The notes beneath the pieces are model-generated. The model made no database searches, had not been told where the DNA came from, and saw only the letters and a program-made list of their open reading frames with translations. This document shows, piece by piece, positions 8,662 to 17,601 of a stretch of DNA of 64,000 bases. Made by a program: the position numbers and the translations under genes. The DNA is from Anaerolineales bacterium UBA6055. GTDB taxonomy: Bacteria; Chloroflexota; Anaerolineae; Aggregatilineales; Phototrophicaceae. Each line of letters opens with the position of its first letter. Within the stretch, counting starts at the first letter, position 1. The stretch is from positions 124,001-188,000 of the forward strand of contig DIYL01000026.1 in assembly GCA_002428985.1 (NCBI GenBank). Direction: 5' to 3'.

Positions 8662-10026
8662 TTATTGAGGTGGGATATCCTTTAAGCCAGCTCTTAGCCG
8701 TTCTTGGCGGTAATCTTCTGGCGTATCAACATCACGCAAAATTGAATCCGTGTTTACATTGATGTATGTGATTTTATCACTGTGCATATTGATCACATCA
8801 CGCAATACGCCATTACGTCGCAATTTTAATATATCATGCCAATATTGTCGCCCAATGAGAATTGGGTGTCCTCGTCTCATCTTGTAACTTGGGATCAGCA
8901 AGTCACCTGCACCTTGTGCATATGCAAACAATAGCTGATAAATTACTTTAGGTTGAATACGAGGTTGATCGCCTAAGACAACTAATGTAGCAGCAACATT
9001 ATCAGGCATAGCCCGTAACCCAGCTTTAAGTGAAGACACCATCTCCCCTGTTTTATGAGACCGATTATGCACAACTCTCGCCCCCATTGGTTTGATTAAT
9101 GATTTCACCTCATCCGCATAATAACCTGTAACAACATGAATGTGTTCGAGGCGTGATCGAATTAATTGTTGTGTGATATGCTCAATAATCGTCTTATCTT
9201 TTTCCCATGGGAGAAGCACCTTTGGTTGTCCCATACGGGAAGACTCACCCCCAGCAAGTACAATAGCACCTACTGGACGTTGCAACTCATGCACAGGTTG
9301 AGCTGCTCGAACAGAACCCAATGCCACCCCACTAATACGTTTAGACTGTAGTGCGAGGCGCGCAATCAATCGCGCCCTACCCCGTAAATATCCACGTTCA
9401 GGTGTTTGATTGATAAATGCAACAACACGTGCCTGCTCAGGTATACCTTTTAACCCAAGATCTTCATGACGCAAAATCTGTGCCAACCATGGGGACTTCA
9501 CGGGACTATTCTCAACAAATCCATATTTTTCTGTCATAGCTTGTGGATTATAAATATGCTCATTATCTAGTGGTTTACCCAAAGCTGATAGTGATGCCAT
9601 AGGTACAACCAGAGATGCTTCGGGTGGTATAATCGGTTCATAGTCATAGGGGGCTTTTAGTGGCATCCCATTAGATTTATCTGCCTCAATCAATAAGACA
9701 TCAGAATCAATCGTATCTAGTAACTGAGGAGTCCATTCAACAGTTACACCATGCACTTTACCCGATGCGATTCTATCGTATAAGAAGACAAAACTATTCT
9801 GATTAAGCGCTTGAGAAATCGCTTGAGCACCTGCATCATAGCGCATGGCATAGGGAAATAGGTTGAGCTGTTCTTCAGAAAGTGTTGTTGTAGTTGTTGC
9901 CAGAACCCGCCACCCACTCTCGCTCAGCTCATACCCTAATCCAATTAATGCAGAGGTTTTCCCACCCGCACCAACAAATGCAACCACATCACCACGCGCA
10001 ACATCAAATGCTTGTTTGAGCTTCAT
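8662..10026 (-). CDS. YqeC-MocA fusion: putative selenium hydroxylase accessory domain plus molybdenum cofactor cytidylyltransferase
   Basis: Two proteins that are often separate are joined. Residues 1 to about 235 match the YqeC type: a P-loop-like VAFVGAGGKTSALIGLGYEL, LIEADKSNGMPLKAPYDYEP and VVAFINQTPERG. Residues about 250-454 are a MocA-like nucleotidyltransferase with GAIVLAGGESSRMGQPKVLL and VVLGDQPRI (metal-binding Asp), which transfers CMP to molybdopterin for xanthine-dehydrogenase-family hydroxylases. Both halves are established companions of such hydroxylases, yet no molybdenum enzyme is in this window. The C-terminal half could alternatively serve another NTP-transfer role. Upstream, 10027-10177 shows no gene. 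Confidence 0.9.
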   Translation of the reverse strand: MKLKQAFDVARGDVVAFVGAGGKTSALIGLGYELSESGWRVLATTTTTLSEEQLNLFPYAMRYDAGAQAISQALNQNSFVFLYDRIASGKVHGVTVEWTPQLLDTIDSDVLLIEADKSNGMPLKAPYDYEPIIPPEASLVVPMASLSALGKPLDNEHIYNPQAMTEKYGFVENSPVKSPWLAQILRHEDLGLKGIPEQARVVAFINQTPERGYLRGRARLIARLALQSKRISGVALGSVRAAQPVHELQRPVGAIVLAGGESSRMGQPKVLLPWEKDKTIIEHITQQLIRSRLEHIHVVTGYYADEVKSLIKPMGARVVHNRSHKTGEMVSSLKAGLRAMPDNVAATLVVLGDQPRIQPKVIYQLLFAYAQGAGDLLIPSYKMRRGHPILIGRQYWHDILKLRRNGVLRDVINMHSDKITYINVNTDSILRDVDTPEDYRQERLRAGLKDIPPQ

Positions 10027-10177
10027 TTAACTCTCACCACAAAGAACCTAATGATAAGGATTGTATGTATCATAGCCAATATCATAACATGAAATCCGGA
10101 AATTCTCTGATATGCATCTTGATGACTCATGACATAAGTAGCGCAGAATACCACTACTTCAAAATTCAATCGCAGAC

Positions 10178-10206
10178 TTGATTGACGCCTATCTCACTGA
10201 TATAAT
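10178..10206 (+). promoter_or_regulatory. promoter of tRNA-Thr
   Basis: TTGATT (10178-10183), 17-base spacer, perfect TATAAT (10201-10206), 14 bases before the tRNA 5' end. Confidence 0.8.
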
Positions 10207-10220
10207 TTTAAAGGTAAATT

Positions 10221-10293
10221 GCCACCCTAGCTCAATTGGCAGAGCAACCGCTTCGTAAGTGGTAGGTTATGGGTTCAAGTCCCATGGGTGGCT
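10221..10293 (+). tRNA. tRNA-Thr (anticodon CGT)
   Basis: Full cloverleaf by hand: acceptor GCCACCC/GGGTGGC (7 bp), D stem GCTC/GAGC, anticodon stem ACCGC/GTGGT with loop TTCGTAA (anticodon CGT, reads ACG), variable AGGTT, T stem ATGGG/CCCAT with loop TTCAAGT, discriminator T. The 3' CCA is not encoded. It stands alone, with its own promoter and a terminator just downstream. Confidence 0.97.
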
Positions 10294-10301
10294 CATCAAA
10301 T

Positions 10302-10326
10302 GCCCGTCTAAGTCACGGGCTTTTTT
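10302..10326 (+). terminator. Rho-independent terminator after tRNA-Thr
   Basis: GCCCGT / ACGGGC stem with 7-base loop followed by six T; it separates the tRNA from udk. Confidence 0.85.
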
Positions 10327-10350
10327 GTTGGGTCATCACAGGAATAATCA

Positions 10351-10995
10351 ATGTCAACACTAGTCAAACGACCAGTAACTATCGGCGTTGCAGGTGGTAC
10401 AGGATCTGGTAAAACCACGGTCTCTAATCAAATTCTAGAGCGAGTTGGACATAAACACATCGCCTATCTACCACACGATGCGTACTACAAAGAATTTTCT
10501 AATCTATCGGCTGAAGATCGTGCAAAAATCAATTTTGATCATCCCGATGCCCTCGACACAGCCCTCATGACACAACACATTCAGCAGTTACAAGATGGTC
10601 AGGCGGTGGAAATTCCAATTTATGATTTCACCACTGATAGTCGTAAAACTGAAACTGAAAGCGTGGGGCCCCAGCCAATTATCCTCGTTGAAGGAATTTT
10701 ACTATTTACTGATCGCACATTACGAAATCTCCTAGATATTAAAATCTATGTGGATACTGATGCTGACATTCGTTTTATTCGTCGGTTAAAGCGTGACGTT
10801 GCCGAGCGTGCACGATCTGTTGATTCTGTCATTGAACAATATCTCAGTACAGTGCGACCAATGCATTTAAAGTTTGTTGAGCCCAGCAAACGTTATGCAG
10901 ATGTTATTATTCCTGAGGGTGGATTTAATTTTGTTGCGATAGACATGGTAGCAGACCGCATTCGTAGCATGCTCATTGAGCAAACTGAGGAGTAA
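10351..10995 (+). CDS. udk: uridine kinase
   Basis: Phosphorylates uridine and cytidine to UMP and CMP in pyrimidine salvage. Walker A is GGTGSGKTT (residues 15-23); YLPHDAYYKEF, FDHPDALD and PIYDFTTDSRK are the usual substrate-binding segments; VEGILLF carries the catalytic-region Glu; RFIRRLKRDVAERARS is the lid. Length is 214 residues, normal. It stands alone between the tRNA terminator and the T-box leader; readthrough past the weak tRNA terminator or a cryptic promoter would be needed for its expression, since I see no strong promoter in 10327-10350. Confidence 0.95.
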   Translation: MSTLVKRPVTIGVAGGTGSGKTTVSNQILERVGHKHIAYLPHDAYYKEFSNLSAEDRAKINFDHPDALDTALMTQHIQQLQDGQAVEIPIYDFTTDSRKTETESVGPQPIILVEGILLFTDRTLRNLLDIKIYVDTDADIRFIRRLKRDVAERARSVDSVIEQYLSTVRPMHLKFVEPSKRYADVIIPEGGFNFVAIDMVADRIRSMLIEQTEE

Positions 10996-11028
10996 ATAAA
11001 GGCATTGGGCCGAAACACTATCAAGTGG

Positions 11029-11058
11029 TTGACGTATTTCATGAACCCATGATAGGAT
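11029..11058 (+). promoter_or_regulatory. promoter of the T-box leader
   Basis: TTGACG (11029-11034), 18-base spacer, TAGGAT (11053-11058), placed shortly before the first T-box helix. The -10 matches only four of six consensus positions. Confidence 0.5.
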
Positions 11059-11079
11059 AACGATCAAGACAACAACATA

Positions 11080-11340
11080 TCAATCAGCTTTGATTGGGAG
11101 GAGTAAATACATTTCCTCACATTTAGAGAATACAGGTCATCGGCTGAAAGCCTGTTTGTGACAATGTATTGAAAGTCGCCCATAAGCTACCTGAAAGAAC
11201 ACAATAGTTAGTAGAATCAGGTCGGGTATGCCCGTTACAGCAACAAGAGTGCGATAGATAGCCATTTAGATTATCTATCGAAACAAGGTGGTACCGCGAA
11301 AGATAGCCCTTTCGTCCTTGTATGGACGTGGGGCTTTTTT
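11080..11340 (+). promoter_or_regulatory. T-box riboswitch leader, valine specifier (GUC)
   Basis: The conserved T-box core AAGGTGGTACCGCG is at 11285-11298. Stem I is recognisable: AGTA (11102-11105) borders an 8-bp helix AATACATT (11105-11112)/AATGTATT (11163-11170), followed at once by GAAA and then GTC (11175-11177), the place and context of the specifier codon. GUC is a valine codon, matching valS downstream. In the T-box bulge TGGT (11289-11292), the final T would pair with an A discriminator, as in tRNA-Val. The leader ends in an intrinsic terminator whose 5' arm follows the T-box, so uncharged tRNA-Val should favour antitermination. The GTG at 11288 opens an ORF inside this leader and is not a start. 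Confidence 0.96.
11304..11340 (+). terminator. T-box-controlled terminator
   Basis: AGCCCTTTCGTCC pairs with GGACGTGGGGCT (slight bulge), followed by TTTTTT at the 3' end. It competes with the T-box antiterminator. Confidence 0.9.
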
Positions 11341-11356
11341 AATTCATAGGAGCAGT

Positions 11357-12121
11357 ATGGATACATCAACTACAGCATTTTACGATGCAATTGCAGATTT
11401 TTATCCACTCTTTTACAAAGATTGGGAGGTTCAACTTGAACGTGAAGGTCTAACATTGCGGTCAATCTTTAGAAATAAAGGTGTAGAAACCGTGTTAGAT
11501 GTAGGTTGCGGACCAGGTACACAATCTATCCCATTAGCCAAACTTGGTTTTGATGTAACTGGTGTTGACCCAAGCCCGAAACTACTGGAAAAAGCGAAAC
11601 AGACAGAACAAAAGGAGAACGTACATGTTCGATGGATACAAAGTGACTTCTTATCACTACATGATGCAGTAGAAGGACCGTTTGATGCGATTATCTGCAA
11701 AGGTAATAGTCTACCTCACTTGTTGACTGACCTGGAAATTGAGCAAACAATCAAGGCGTTTTTCGATTTATTGCGTGCGGGTGGTGTGCTCGTAATTGGG
11801 CTAAGAGATTTCGAAATGATGTTAGAACATAGACCAAACTTCTTGCCCGGATTTAACCACAAGGACGATAACGATAACGAGTTTATCACTTTCGACATAT
11901 GGGAATGGCAAGATGGACCGCCTATTATCGCGACACAAAATTTATATATGGTGCGAGGCCAAGGCGAAGACTATGAAACAATCAAACGAACTGTGCACTT
12001 CCGGCCATTATCAACAGACGAATTACAAGTTGTTCTATTAGAGCAAGCATTCGAAGATATTGAACAATCATCAGATAGATGGGAACAACTGATTACAGCC
12101 AGAAAGCCTCTATCAGGCTAA
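11357..12121 (+). CDS. SAM-dependent methyltransferase (class I) under T-box control
   Basis: A 254-residue class I methyltransferase. Motif I is VLDVGCGPGTQSIPLA, motif II follows in VTGVDPSP, and FDAIICKGNSLPHL is the later acidic/aromatic region. The frame is open upstream to a GTG at 11288, but that lies in the T-box RNA; the ATG at 11357 has AGGAG ahead of it and is the likely start. The substrate cannot be read from sequence; small-molecule methyltransferases of the glycine/sarcosine N-methyltransferase type look broadly similar. It sits between the valine T-box and valS (18-base gap), so both should rise when charged tRNA-Val falls. Confidence 0.88.
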   Translation: MDTSTTAFYDAIADFYPLFYKDWEVQLEREGLTLRSIFRNKGVETVLDVGCGPGTQSIPLAKLGFDVTGVDPSPKLLEKAKQTEQKENVHVRWIQSDFLSLHDAVEGPFDAIICKGNSLPHLLTDLEIEQTIKAFFDLLRAGGVLVIGLRDFEMMLEHRPNFLPGFNHKDDNDNEFITFDIWEWQDGPPIIATQNLYMVRGQGEDYETIKRTVHFRPLSTDELQVVLLEQAFEDIEQSSDRWEQLITARKPLSG

Positions 12122-12139
12122 GGAAATGAAAGGATAACA

Positions 12140-14785
12140 ATGAAAGCAACTGCCGAAACAAACATACCAAAAAACTTTGATTTTGCAGAAGCAGAATCAC
12201 GTATCTATGACTGGTGGGAATCAAACGGTTGGTTCAAACCCGAAATAGCCGATGAATCCGCAGAGCCATTTGTCATTAGTATGCCACCGCCGAATGTTAC
12301 GGGTGTACTGCATATTGGTCATGCGTTGTTCACAGCATTAGAAGATTTAATGATACGCTATGAACGTATGCGTGGCAAAGCAGCACTATGGTTGCCCGGT
12401 ACAGATCACGCAGGTATTGCTACTCAATTACAAGTAGAAAAAATGTTGCGTGATGAAGGTACAAGTCGGCAAGAAGTCGGGTATGACGAATTTCTGCGTC
12501 GCACATGGGAGTGGAAAGAAGAAAAAGGTGGGACAATTATCCGTCAGCTTCGTCGTCTCGGTGCTAGTGCAGATTGGGATAGAGAGCGTTTTACGATGGA
12601 CGAAGGTTTGTCTGAGGCAGTTCAGGAAGCTTTCATTACACTTTGGGAACAAGGGCTAATCTATAGGGGTCCACGCCTTGTAAATTGGAGCCCAGGTCTA
12701 CAAACAGCAGTCTCAGATCTTGAAGTTGAATCAACAGAGGAAGAAGTCACCCTCTATTACTTTAAATATCCGGTAGAAGGTGATGAACATGTTCCAGTTG
12801 CTACAACTCGACCTGAAACCATACTTGGTGATACAGCAGTTGCAGTCAATCCAGAAGATGATCGTTATAAGCATCTCATTGGTAAGAAAGCGTTTGTTCC
12901 TATACTTGGACGTGAAATACCAATTATCAGTGATGAATATGTTGATATGGAATTCGGTACAGGCGCCTTAAAGATTACACCAGCCCATGACTTCAACGAT
13001 TATGAGATTGCTCAAAAACACAATCTACCGTTAATTAACGTCCTAAACAAAGATGCGACCATTAATAAACATGGTGGTAAATATGCTGGTCTAGACCGTT
13101 TTGACTGTCGTAAACAGTTGTGGGACGATATGGAGGCTGAGGGTTTAACGATTAAAACTCAGCCGTATACAACACGTATCCCGCGAAGCCAACGTGGTGG
13201 TGAAATTGTTGAACCCATGATGAGCACCCAATGGTACGTTAAAATCCAGCCACTAGCAGATAAAGCAATGGATGCTGTTCGCTCAGGTGACATCAAAATT
13301 GTCCCAGAGCGTTTTGAGAAAGTTTACTTCCATTGGCTAGAAAATATTCGTGATTGGAGTATCAGCCGTCAGTTGTGGTGGGGACATCGTATTCCAGCAT
13401 GGTATAGAGCAAAAGATGGCGATCCATACGGAGAAATCTACGTAGGGCGGGAAGCTCCTGATGGCGATGGCTGGATCATGGAAGAAGATGTTCTCGATAC
13501 ATGGTTCAGTAGTGGGCTGTGGCCGTTTAGCACGCTAGGTTGGCCAGCTGAAACTGAAGCATTAGCTCGGTATTACCCCACACATATCATGGAAACTGGG
13601 CACGATATTCTGTTTTTTTGGGTTGCTCGTATGATCATGATGGGATTATGGTTTACAGATGAACCCCCATTCCATACTGTTTATTTGCATGGTCTTGTTC
13701 GTGATAAGAATGGTCAAAAGTTTAGCAAAACCATAGGGAATGTTATCGACCCACTAACCGTGGTAGAAGAGTACGGTGCTGACCCATTGCGTTTCACATT
13801 ATTGACCAGTGGTACACCGGGCAACGATGTAAATCTAGACGAAGCACGCGTTGACCATACATTCCGTTTTATCAACAAAATTTGGCAAATCACGTCATTC
13901 ATTAACATGAATATTGAGGGTGAGATCGAATTAGGGTTGCCAGAAACAGACAACCTAGACCTATCATCTCAATGGATTCTGAGCCGTTTGCATCGGTTGA
14001 TTGCAAATGTTCAATATCTGTTTGATATTCATCAATATGGTGAAGCTGGTAGTAATATTCTCTCATTCATGTGGGATGAGTTTGCGCCGTTCTATTTAGA
14101 AATCAGCAAACATGCCATGTATAACGGCACACAAGAAGAGAAGGAAAATACACAGCGCGTTCTTGTATATGTTCAAGATACATGCTTACGTCTACTCCAT
14201 CCTTTCATGCCATTCATGACGGAAGAAGCATGGCGTTATATTCCGCATAGTGGTGATGCTTTAATCATTGCAGATTGGCCAGAAGCCGATGAATCACTGA
14301 TCAATGATGACGTTGAAGCTAGAATGAATACCTATCTGGACCTTGTTAAGGGCGTACGCAATACTCGTACAGAATATAACGTTGACCCTGGTAGACGTAT
14401 TACCGCATTAGCAAGTGCAGGTGATAACGGGGAAGATTTAGATACAAATAGCTATATTTTCCAACGCCTATGTAATATTGAAGCAATCACAATATTGACC
14501 ATTGATGATAAAGAACCAGAAAACTCAGCAAGTGTTGTTTCTGGCAATATTACATTATATCTACCATTAGAAGGTATGCTGGATATAGAAGCAGAATGTA
14601 AGCGTCTAACAAGCAAAAAAGAAGATGTGAACAGTCAACTTCAACGTACAGAAAAGATGCTGAGCAACGAAAACTTTGTTAGTAAAGCACGACCTGATGT
14701 TGTTCAGCGTGAACGAGACCGTCTAGCGGAATTGCAAGCAGAACTTGCACAAATTGATGAACGATTAGCAAGTTTATGTGGATAG
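12140..14785 (+). CDS. valS: valine--tRNA ligase
   Basis: Class I aminoacyl-tRNA synthetase charging tRNA-Val, with an editing domain that removes mischarged Thr. The HIGH motif is HIGH at residues 58-61 (PPNVTGVLHIGH), the catalytic-loop motif is KFSKT at 527-531 (usual KMSKS), and the editing domain contains TTRPETILGDTAVAV. The C-terminal end is a predicted coiled coil (KRLTSKKEDVNSQLQRTEKM onward), as in bacterial ValRS. At 881 residues it is normal. An AAGGA ribosome site precedes the ATG. It is the second gene of the T-box operon, which confirms the valine reading of the specifier. Confidence 0.98.
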   Translation: MKATAETNIPKNFDFAEAESRIYDWWESNGWFKPEIADESAEPFVISMPPPNVTGVLHIGHALFTALEDLMIRYERMRGKAALWLPGTDHAGIATQLQVEKMLRDEGTSRQEVGYDEFLRRTWEWKEEKGGTIIRQLRRLGASADWDRERFTMDEGLSEAVQEAFITLWEQGLIYRGPRLVNWSPGLQTAVSDLEVESTEEEVTLYYFKYPVEGDEHVPVATTRPETILGDTAVAVNPEDDRYKHLIGKKAFVPILGREIPIISDEYVDMEFGTGALKITPAHDFNDYEIAQKHNLPLINVLNKDATINKHGGKYAGLDRFDCRKQLWDDMEAEGLTIKTQPYTTRIPRSQRGGEIVEPMMSTQWYVKIQPLADKAMDAVRSGDIKIVPERFEKVYFHWLENIRDWSISRQLWWGHRIPAWYRAKDGDPYGEIYVGREAPDGDGWIMEEDVLDTWFSSGLWPFSTLGWPAETEALARYYPTHIMETGHDILFFWVARMIMMGLWFTDEPPFHTVYLHGLVRDKNGQKFSKTIGNVIDPLTVVEEYGADPLRFTLLTSGTPGNDVNLDEARVDHTFRFINKIWQITSFINMNIEGEIELGLPETDNLDLSSQWILSRLHRLIANVQYLFDIHQYGEAGSNILSFMWDEFAPFYLEISKHAMYNGTQEEKENTQRVLVYVQDTCLRLLHPFMPFMTEEAWRYIPHSGDALIIADWPEADESLINDDVEARMNTYLDLVKGVRNTRTEYNVDPGRRITALASAGDNGEDLDTNSYIFQRLCNIEAITILTIDDKEPENSASVVSGNITLYLPLEGMLDIEAECKRLTSKKEDVNSQLQRTEKMLSNENFVSKARPDVVQRERDRLAELQAELAQIDERLASLCG

Positions 14786-14794
14786 AGTGACTAT

Positions 14795-14820
14795 GCCCTC
14801 GGTTTACTGAGGGCTTTACT
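14795..14820 (+). terminator. hairpin between convergent valS and small HEAT-like gene
   Basis: GCCCTC / GAGGGC stem (14795-14800, 14809-14814) with an 8-base loop, followed by TTTACT. It probably ends valS; it also lies at the end of the convergent gene. Confidence 0.65.
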
Positions 14821-15046
14821 CTTGATTTTTATCGCGTAGGAGTTGTAAAGCAAACAGTTTCTTTCCAGCATCTTTGGCGGCGCGTCTTACATCAAGGCTA
14901 GTATCAGTACGATAGAGCTGTTCTAAATCAGATAAAGCTTCTGTCGCGTCTAACAACACAAGTTCTTGGATTGCCTCTAGTCGTATATCATCACGTTTAT
15001 CCTTTAAGCGCCCGATATGATATTCAACCATCCGTTTCATCGACAT
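14816..15046 (-). CDS. small HEAT-repeat-like protein (76 aa)
   Basis: A short, fully helical protein: LKDKRDDIRLEAIQELVLLD and SLDVRRAAKDAGKKLFALQL read as two HEAT-like helix pairs, with the Asp/Val/Arg spacing typical of those repeats. No enzyme motif or signal is visible. HEAT modules usually mediate protein-protein contacts; the partner is unknown. It converges on valS and is divergent from the nucleotidyltransferase-like gene. Possible -10 element ATTATA (TATAAT on minus) at 15113-15118. Confidence 0.75.
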   Translation of the reverse strand: MSMKRMVEYHIGRLKDKRDDIRLEAIQELVLLDATEALSDLEQLYRTDTSLDVRRAAKDAGKKLFALQLLRDKNQE

Positions 15047-15192
15047 TCTGTTCTATCCTTGCTGAATCACCTTGGTGTACAATAGAGTAAAATTCCATTC
15101 ATTGGTGGTTTTATTATACACGAGTTAAACAGGCAAAGTATTAATAGGTTATAATCTGATGCTTGTCATCTGATAACATCACGGGAGAATCA

Positions 15193-16185
15193 ATGACAAT
15201 TGAATATGCCGTCGTCCTAGCTATTGCAAGCCCTAGCCACGTGAGCGGACTGACCAAATCACGGCCACATGCTATGTTACCCGCATTAGGGAAACCCCTT
15301 GTTGTACGGGTCATGAATCAATTATTACAACACAACATCAAAAAATTTATTGTTGTTGTTGGAATTAATGAGGGAAGTGTTGCATCATACTTAAATACTA
15401 ATTGGGTACCTAATGTTGAATTAGAATTCGTCCTCAAATCAGACTACGAGAGTTTATCGTCAACCCTGGCACAGATAGCACGTAAATTAGATCAAGCCTT
15501 TTTTCTTGTTAACTACAATACATTTACCCAACCACAATTTATATCAACAGCCATTAACATGGCAGAAAATGACACAAATAGTTTGATTCTTGCTGGAACA
15601 AACTCAACCCTATCGCAATCTAACCATCATGCATTCGCGACGACTAATAACAACTCAGTAACAGGCATTTCATCTGCCCCACCCGATGATCTTTCATCAT
15701 CAATGTTAATCGCCAATATGGCAATATGTGGTATGAGTTTTGTGCAATTCCTCAAAGATCTCCCAATGCGAGTAGGAACAGGCTCGTTACATCAACAGCT
15801 TATCGACATCTTACATGTATATGCACAAACACCCGACCAACAGGTTACATTAGGGCGCACAGCGTGGATACTACATGTGAATAGCGATCAAGATTTGATG
15901 TTACTCAATTATCAATTATTGGAGGAGGGGCGAGATGCACATATTCTGAGCGAACTACATCCGTCCGTTCACATCAATTATCCAGTGCGTATTGATCCGG
16001 GGGTCAGTATCGGGCAACATGCAGAAATCGGGCCACATGTTTATCTAGAAAATGGTGCATCCATTGGAACAGGTGCGAAAATACGTCGCAGTATTGTACT
16101 AGATCGAGCGTCTATACCACCAAAATCAGACGTAGAAGATGTGGTAGTTGCTTCAAATAAAATTATCCCTAGCTCAATCAGTTGA
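15193..16185 (+). CDS. degenerate sugar-nucleotidyltransferase-like protein with left-handed beta-helix end
   Basis: The overall layout is that of sugar-1-phosphate nucleotidyltransferases: an N-terminal Rossmann-like domain, then hexapeptide-type repeats (PVRIDPGVSIGQHAEIGPHV and following). The signature is eroded. Where active enzymes have LAGGxGTRL...KPMLP, this protein has LAIASPSHVSGL (residues 9-20) and RPHAMLP (24-30), so the glycine loop, its Arg and the catalytic Lys are gone. Where a metal-binding Asp is expected (NGD), it has NYN at 107-109. It is therefore probably not a functioning transferase; a regulatory or binding role is inferred. The ATG at 15193 has GGGAGAA ahead; a TTG at 15163 is less likely. 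Confidence 0.82.
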   Translation: MTIEYAVVLAIASPSHVSGLTKSRPHAMLPALGKPLVVRVMNQLLQHNIKKFIVVVGINEGSVASYLNTNWVPNVELEFVLKSDYESLSSTLAQIARKLDQAFFLVNYNTFTQPQFISTAINMAENDTNSLILAGTNSTLSQSNHHAFATTNNNSVTGISSAPPDDLSSSMLIANMAICGMSFVQFLKDLPMRVGTGSLHQQLIDILHVYAQTPDQQVTLGRTAWILHVNSDQDLMLLNYQLLEEGRDAHILSELHPSVHINYPVRIDPGVSIGQHAEIGPHVYLENGASIGTGAKIRRSIVLDRASIPPKSDVEDVVVASNKIIPSSIS

Positions 16186-16278
16186 CGATTTACCTACGCT
16201 CATAATCTAGTCTCGAACTCCATACTCTCCCACTTTATAATATGTTCCATTATGTCAACTCAGTCCTAAGGATGTTGT

Positions 16279-17601
16279 TTGTCGGAATCATATAAAGTCT
16301 GTCCAATCTGTGAGACTCATAACCACCCCAACATAACCATTTGTGTTGCCTGTGGTACATCAATCGCAGATGTCGAAATAATCACACAAAAAACAATCTC
16401 TGTTCGTCAACAATCACAGTATGATTATCGATATGGCGAAACAGATTTATTCGAAGGATCTGTTAAAAATACAGGGCGCACTTTTACAGCAGGTATATTC
16501 ATACTTGGGATTTTGCTAGGTATTGGTATAGCAGTAGCAATCATTGCACCATCATTTAGTAACTCCGTGGCGATCGTCAATACAAATACGCCGACTGCAA
16601 GTCCTACCCTTAGGCAGTTGCCTACAGTTACACCGGGTGTTGCTACAGCAACCCGAACTGCTACACCGACCATCACATTTACTCCGACAGAAACATTCAC
16701 GCCAGAGCCCTGTACACAAACGGTTGTCGCAGGCGATTCATTAATTGGTATTATTTTACGTTGTGGTCATAACAGTCGTGATATTGTGCCAACAGTTGTT
16801 CAACTTAATGGTATTGCCGATGAAACACGAATTCAAGTCGGGCAACAGATTGTTGTGCCATGGCCAACACCTACATTAGATCCGAATGCACTACCAACAG
16901 ACACCCCCGAATCTTCAGCTAACGCAGAACCCGGTGGTTCAGTATCAGATGAAATTGCATTATTAGCATTTGACCCATTTGCACCAACAGCCACCCCAAC
17001 ACTCCTACCTGGCGTACAGTGGCATACAGTCCAACCTGAGGAAAACATGATTATTATCGCATCTAATTATGGTGCGAACGCAAAAGTCTTGGCTGATCTC
17101 AATCCAGAAATTGACTTTGCACGCTGTGACTTTGGTCTAAGATTTGGCGGTCCCGAATGTATTGTTCAACTATCCCAAGGTCAACTTGTACGTGTCCCTG
17201 CTCCTACTCCAACACCTACAATCGAACCTTCACCATCTGGCAGTGAGACACCAACACCACAGCCTACACCAACATTTAATGTACCAAATGCAATTAATCC
17301 ACCTAACCAAGCGTTTTTTGGGCAGTTTGAGCAAGTCACTTTGCGTTGGGTTGCCACAGGCACCTTATCAGGTAACGAAGTGTATCGTGTAGCAGTCTCA
17401 GATATTACATCTGGTGAAACATTTATAGCTGACACACGTGAGTTATTTTTCATACTACCGGAAGAATGGCAGGCAAAAGATGGTGAACGTCATAATTACA
17501 TCTGGCAAGTGAGTGTTGTCGATGTAACCACCAATCAATCTTCTTACTCAACAGACACAAGAACCTTCGTCTGGCAAGCTTTAGGAGAAAGTGATTCATG
17601 A
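16279..17601 (+). CDS. membrane-anchored protein with zinc ribbon and two LysM domains
   Basis: Residues about 8-27 form a zinc ribbon (CPICETHNHPNITICVACG), facing the cytoplasm. A helix at about 74-97 (GIFILGILLGIGIAVAII) anchors it. Outside lie a Thr/Pro linker, a LysM domain (TQTVVAGDSLIGIILRCGHN), a second linker, a second LysM (HTVQPEENMIIIASNYG) interrupted by RCDFGLRFGGPEC, another linker, and a C-terminal FN3/Ig-like domain (QVTLRWVATGTLSGNEVYRV). LysM binds peptidoglycan or related glycans. TTG start with AAGGA ahead. It overlaps the following paralogue by four bases, so they form an operon and share the C-terminal half by duplication. Confidence 0.85.
   Translation: MSESYKVCPICETHNHPNITICVACGTSIADVEIITQKTISVRQQSQYDYRYGETDLFEGSVKNTGRTFTAGIFILGILLGIGIAVAIIAPSFSNSVAIVNTNTPTASPTLRQLPTVTPGVATATRTATPTITFTPTETFTPEPCTQTVVAGDSLIGIILRCGHNSRDIVPTVVQLNGIADETRIQVGQQIVVPWPTPTLDPNALPTDTPESSANAEPGGSVSDEIALLAFDPFAPTATPTLLPGVQWHTVQPEENMIIIASNYGANAKVLADLNPEIDFARCDFGLRFGGPECIVQLSQGQLVRVPAPTPTPTIEPSPSGSETPTPQPTPTFNVPNAINPPNQAFFGQFEQVTLRWVATGTLSGNEVYRVAVSDITSGETFIADTRELFFILPEEWQAKDGERHNYIWQVSVVDVTTNQSSYSTDTRTFVWQALGESDS

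Noticed and set aside
10221..10326. Integration hotspot at tRNA-Thr
   Set aside because: No integrase and no repeat of the tRNA 3' end is seen in the following kilobases.
11288..11356. Upstream extension of the methyltransferase from a GTG at 11288
   Set aside because: The stretch is inside the T-box antiterminator/terminator RNA, and the ATG at 11357 has AGGAG ahead.
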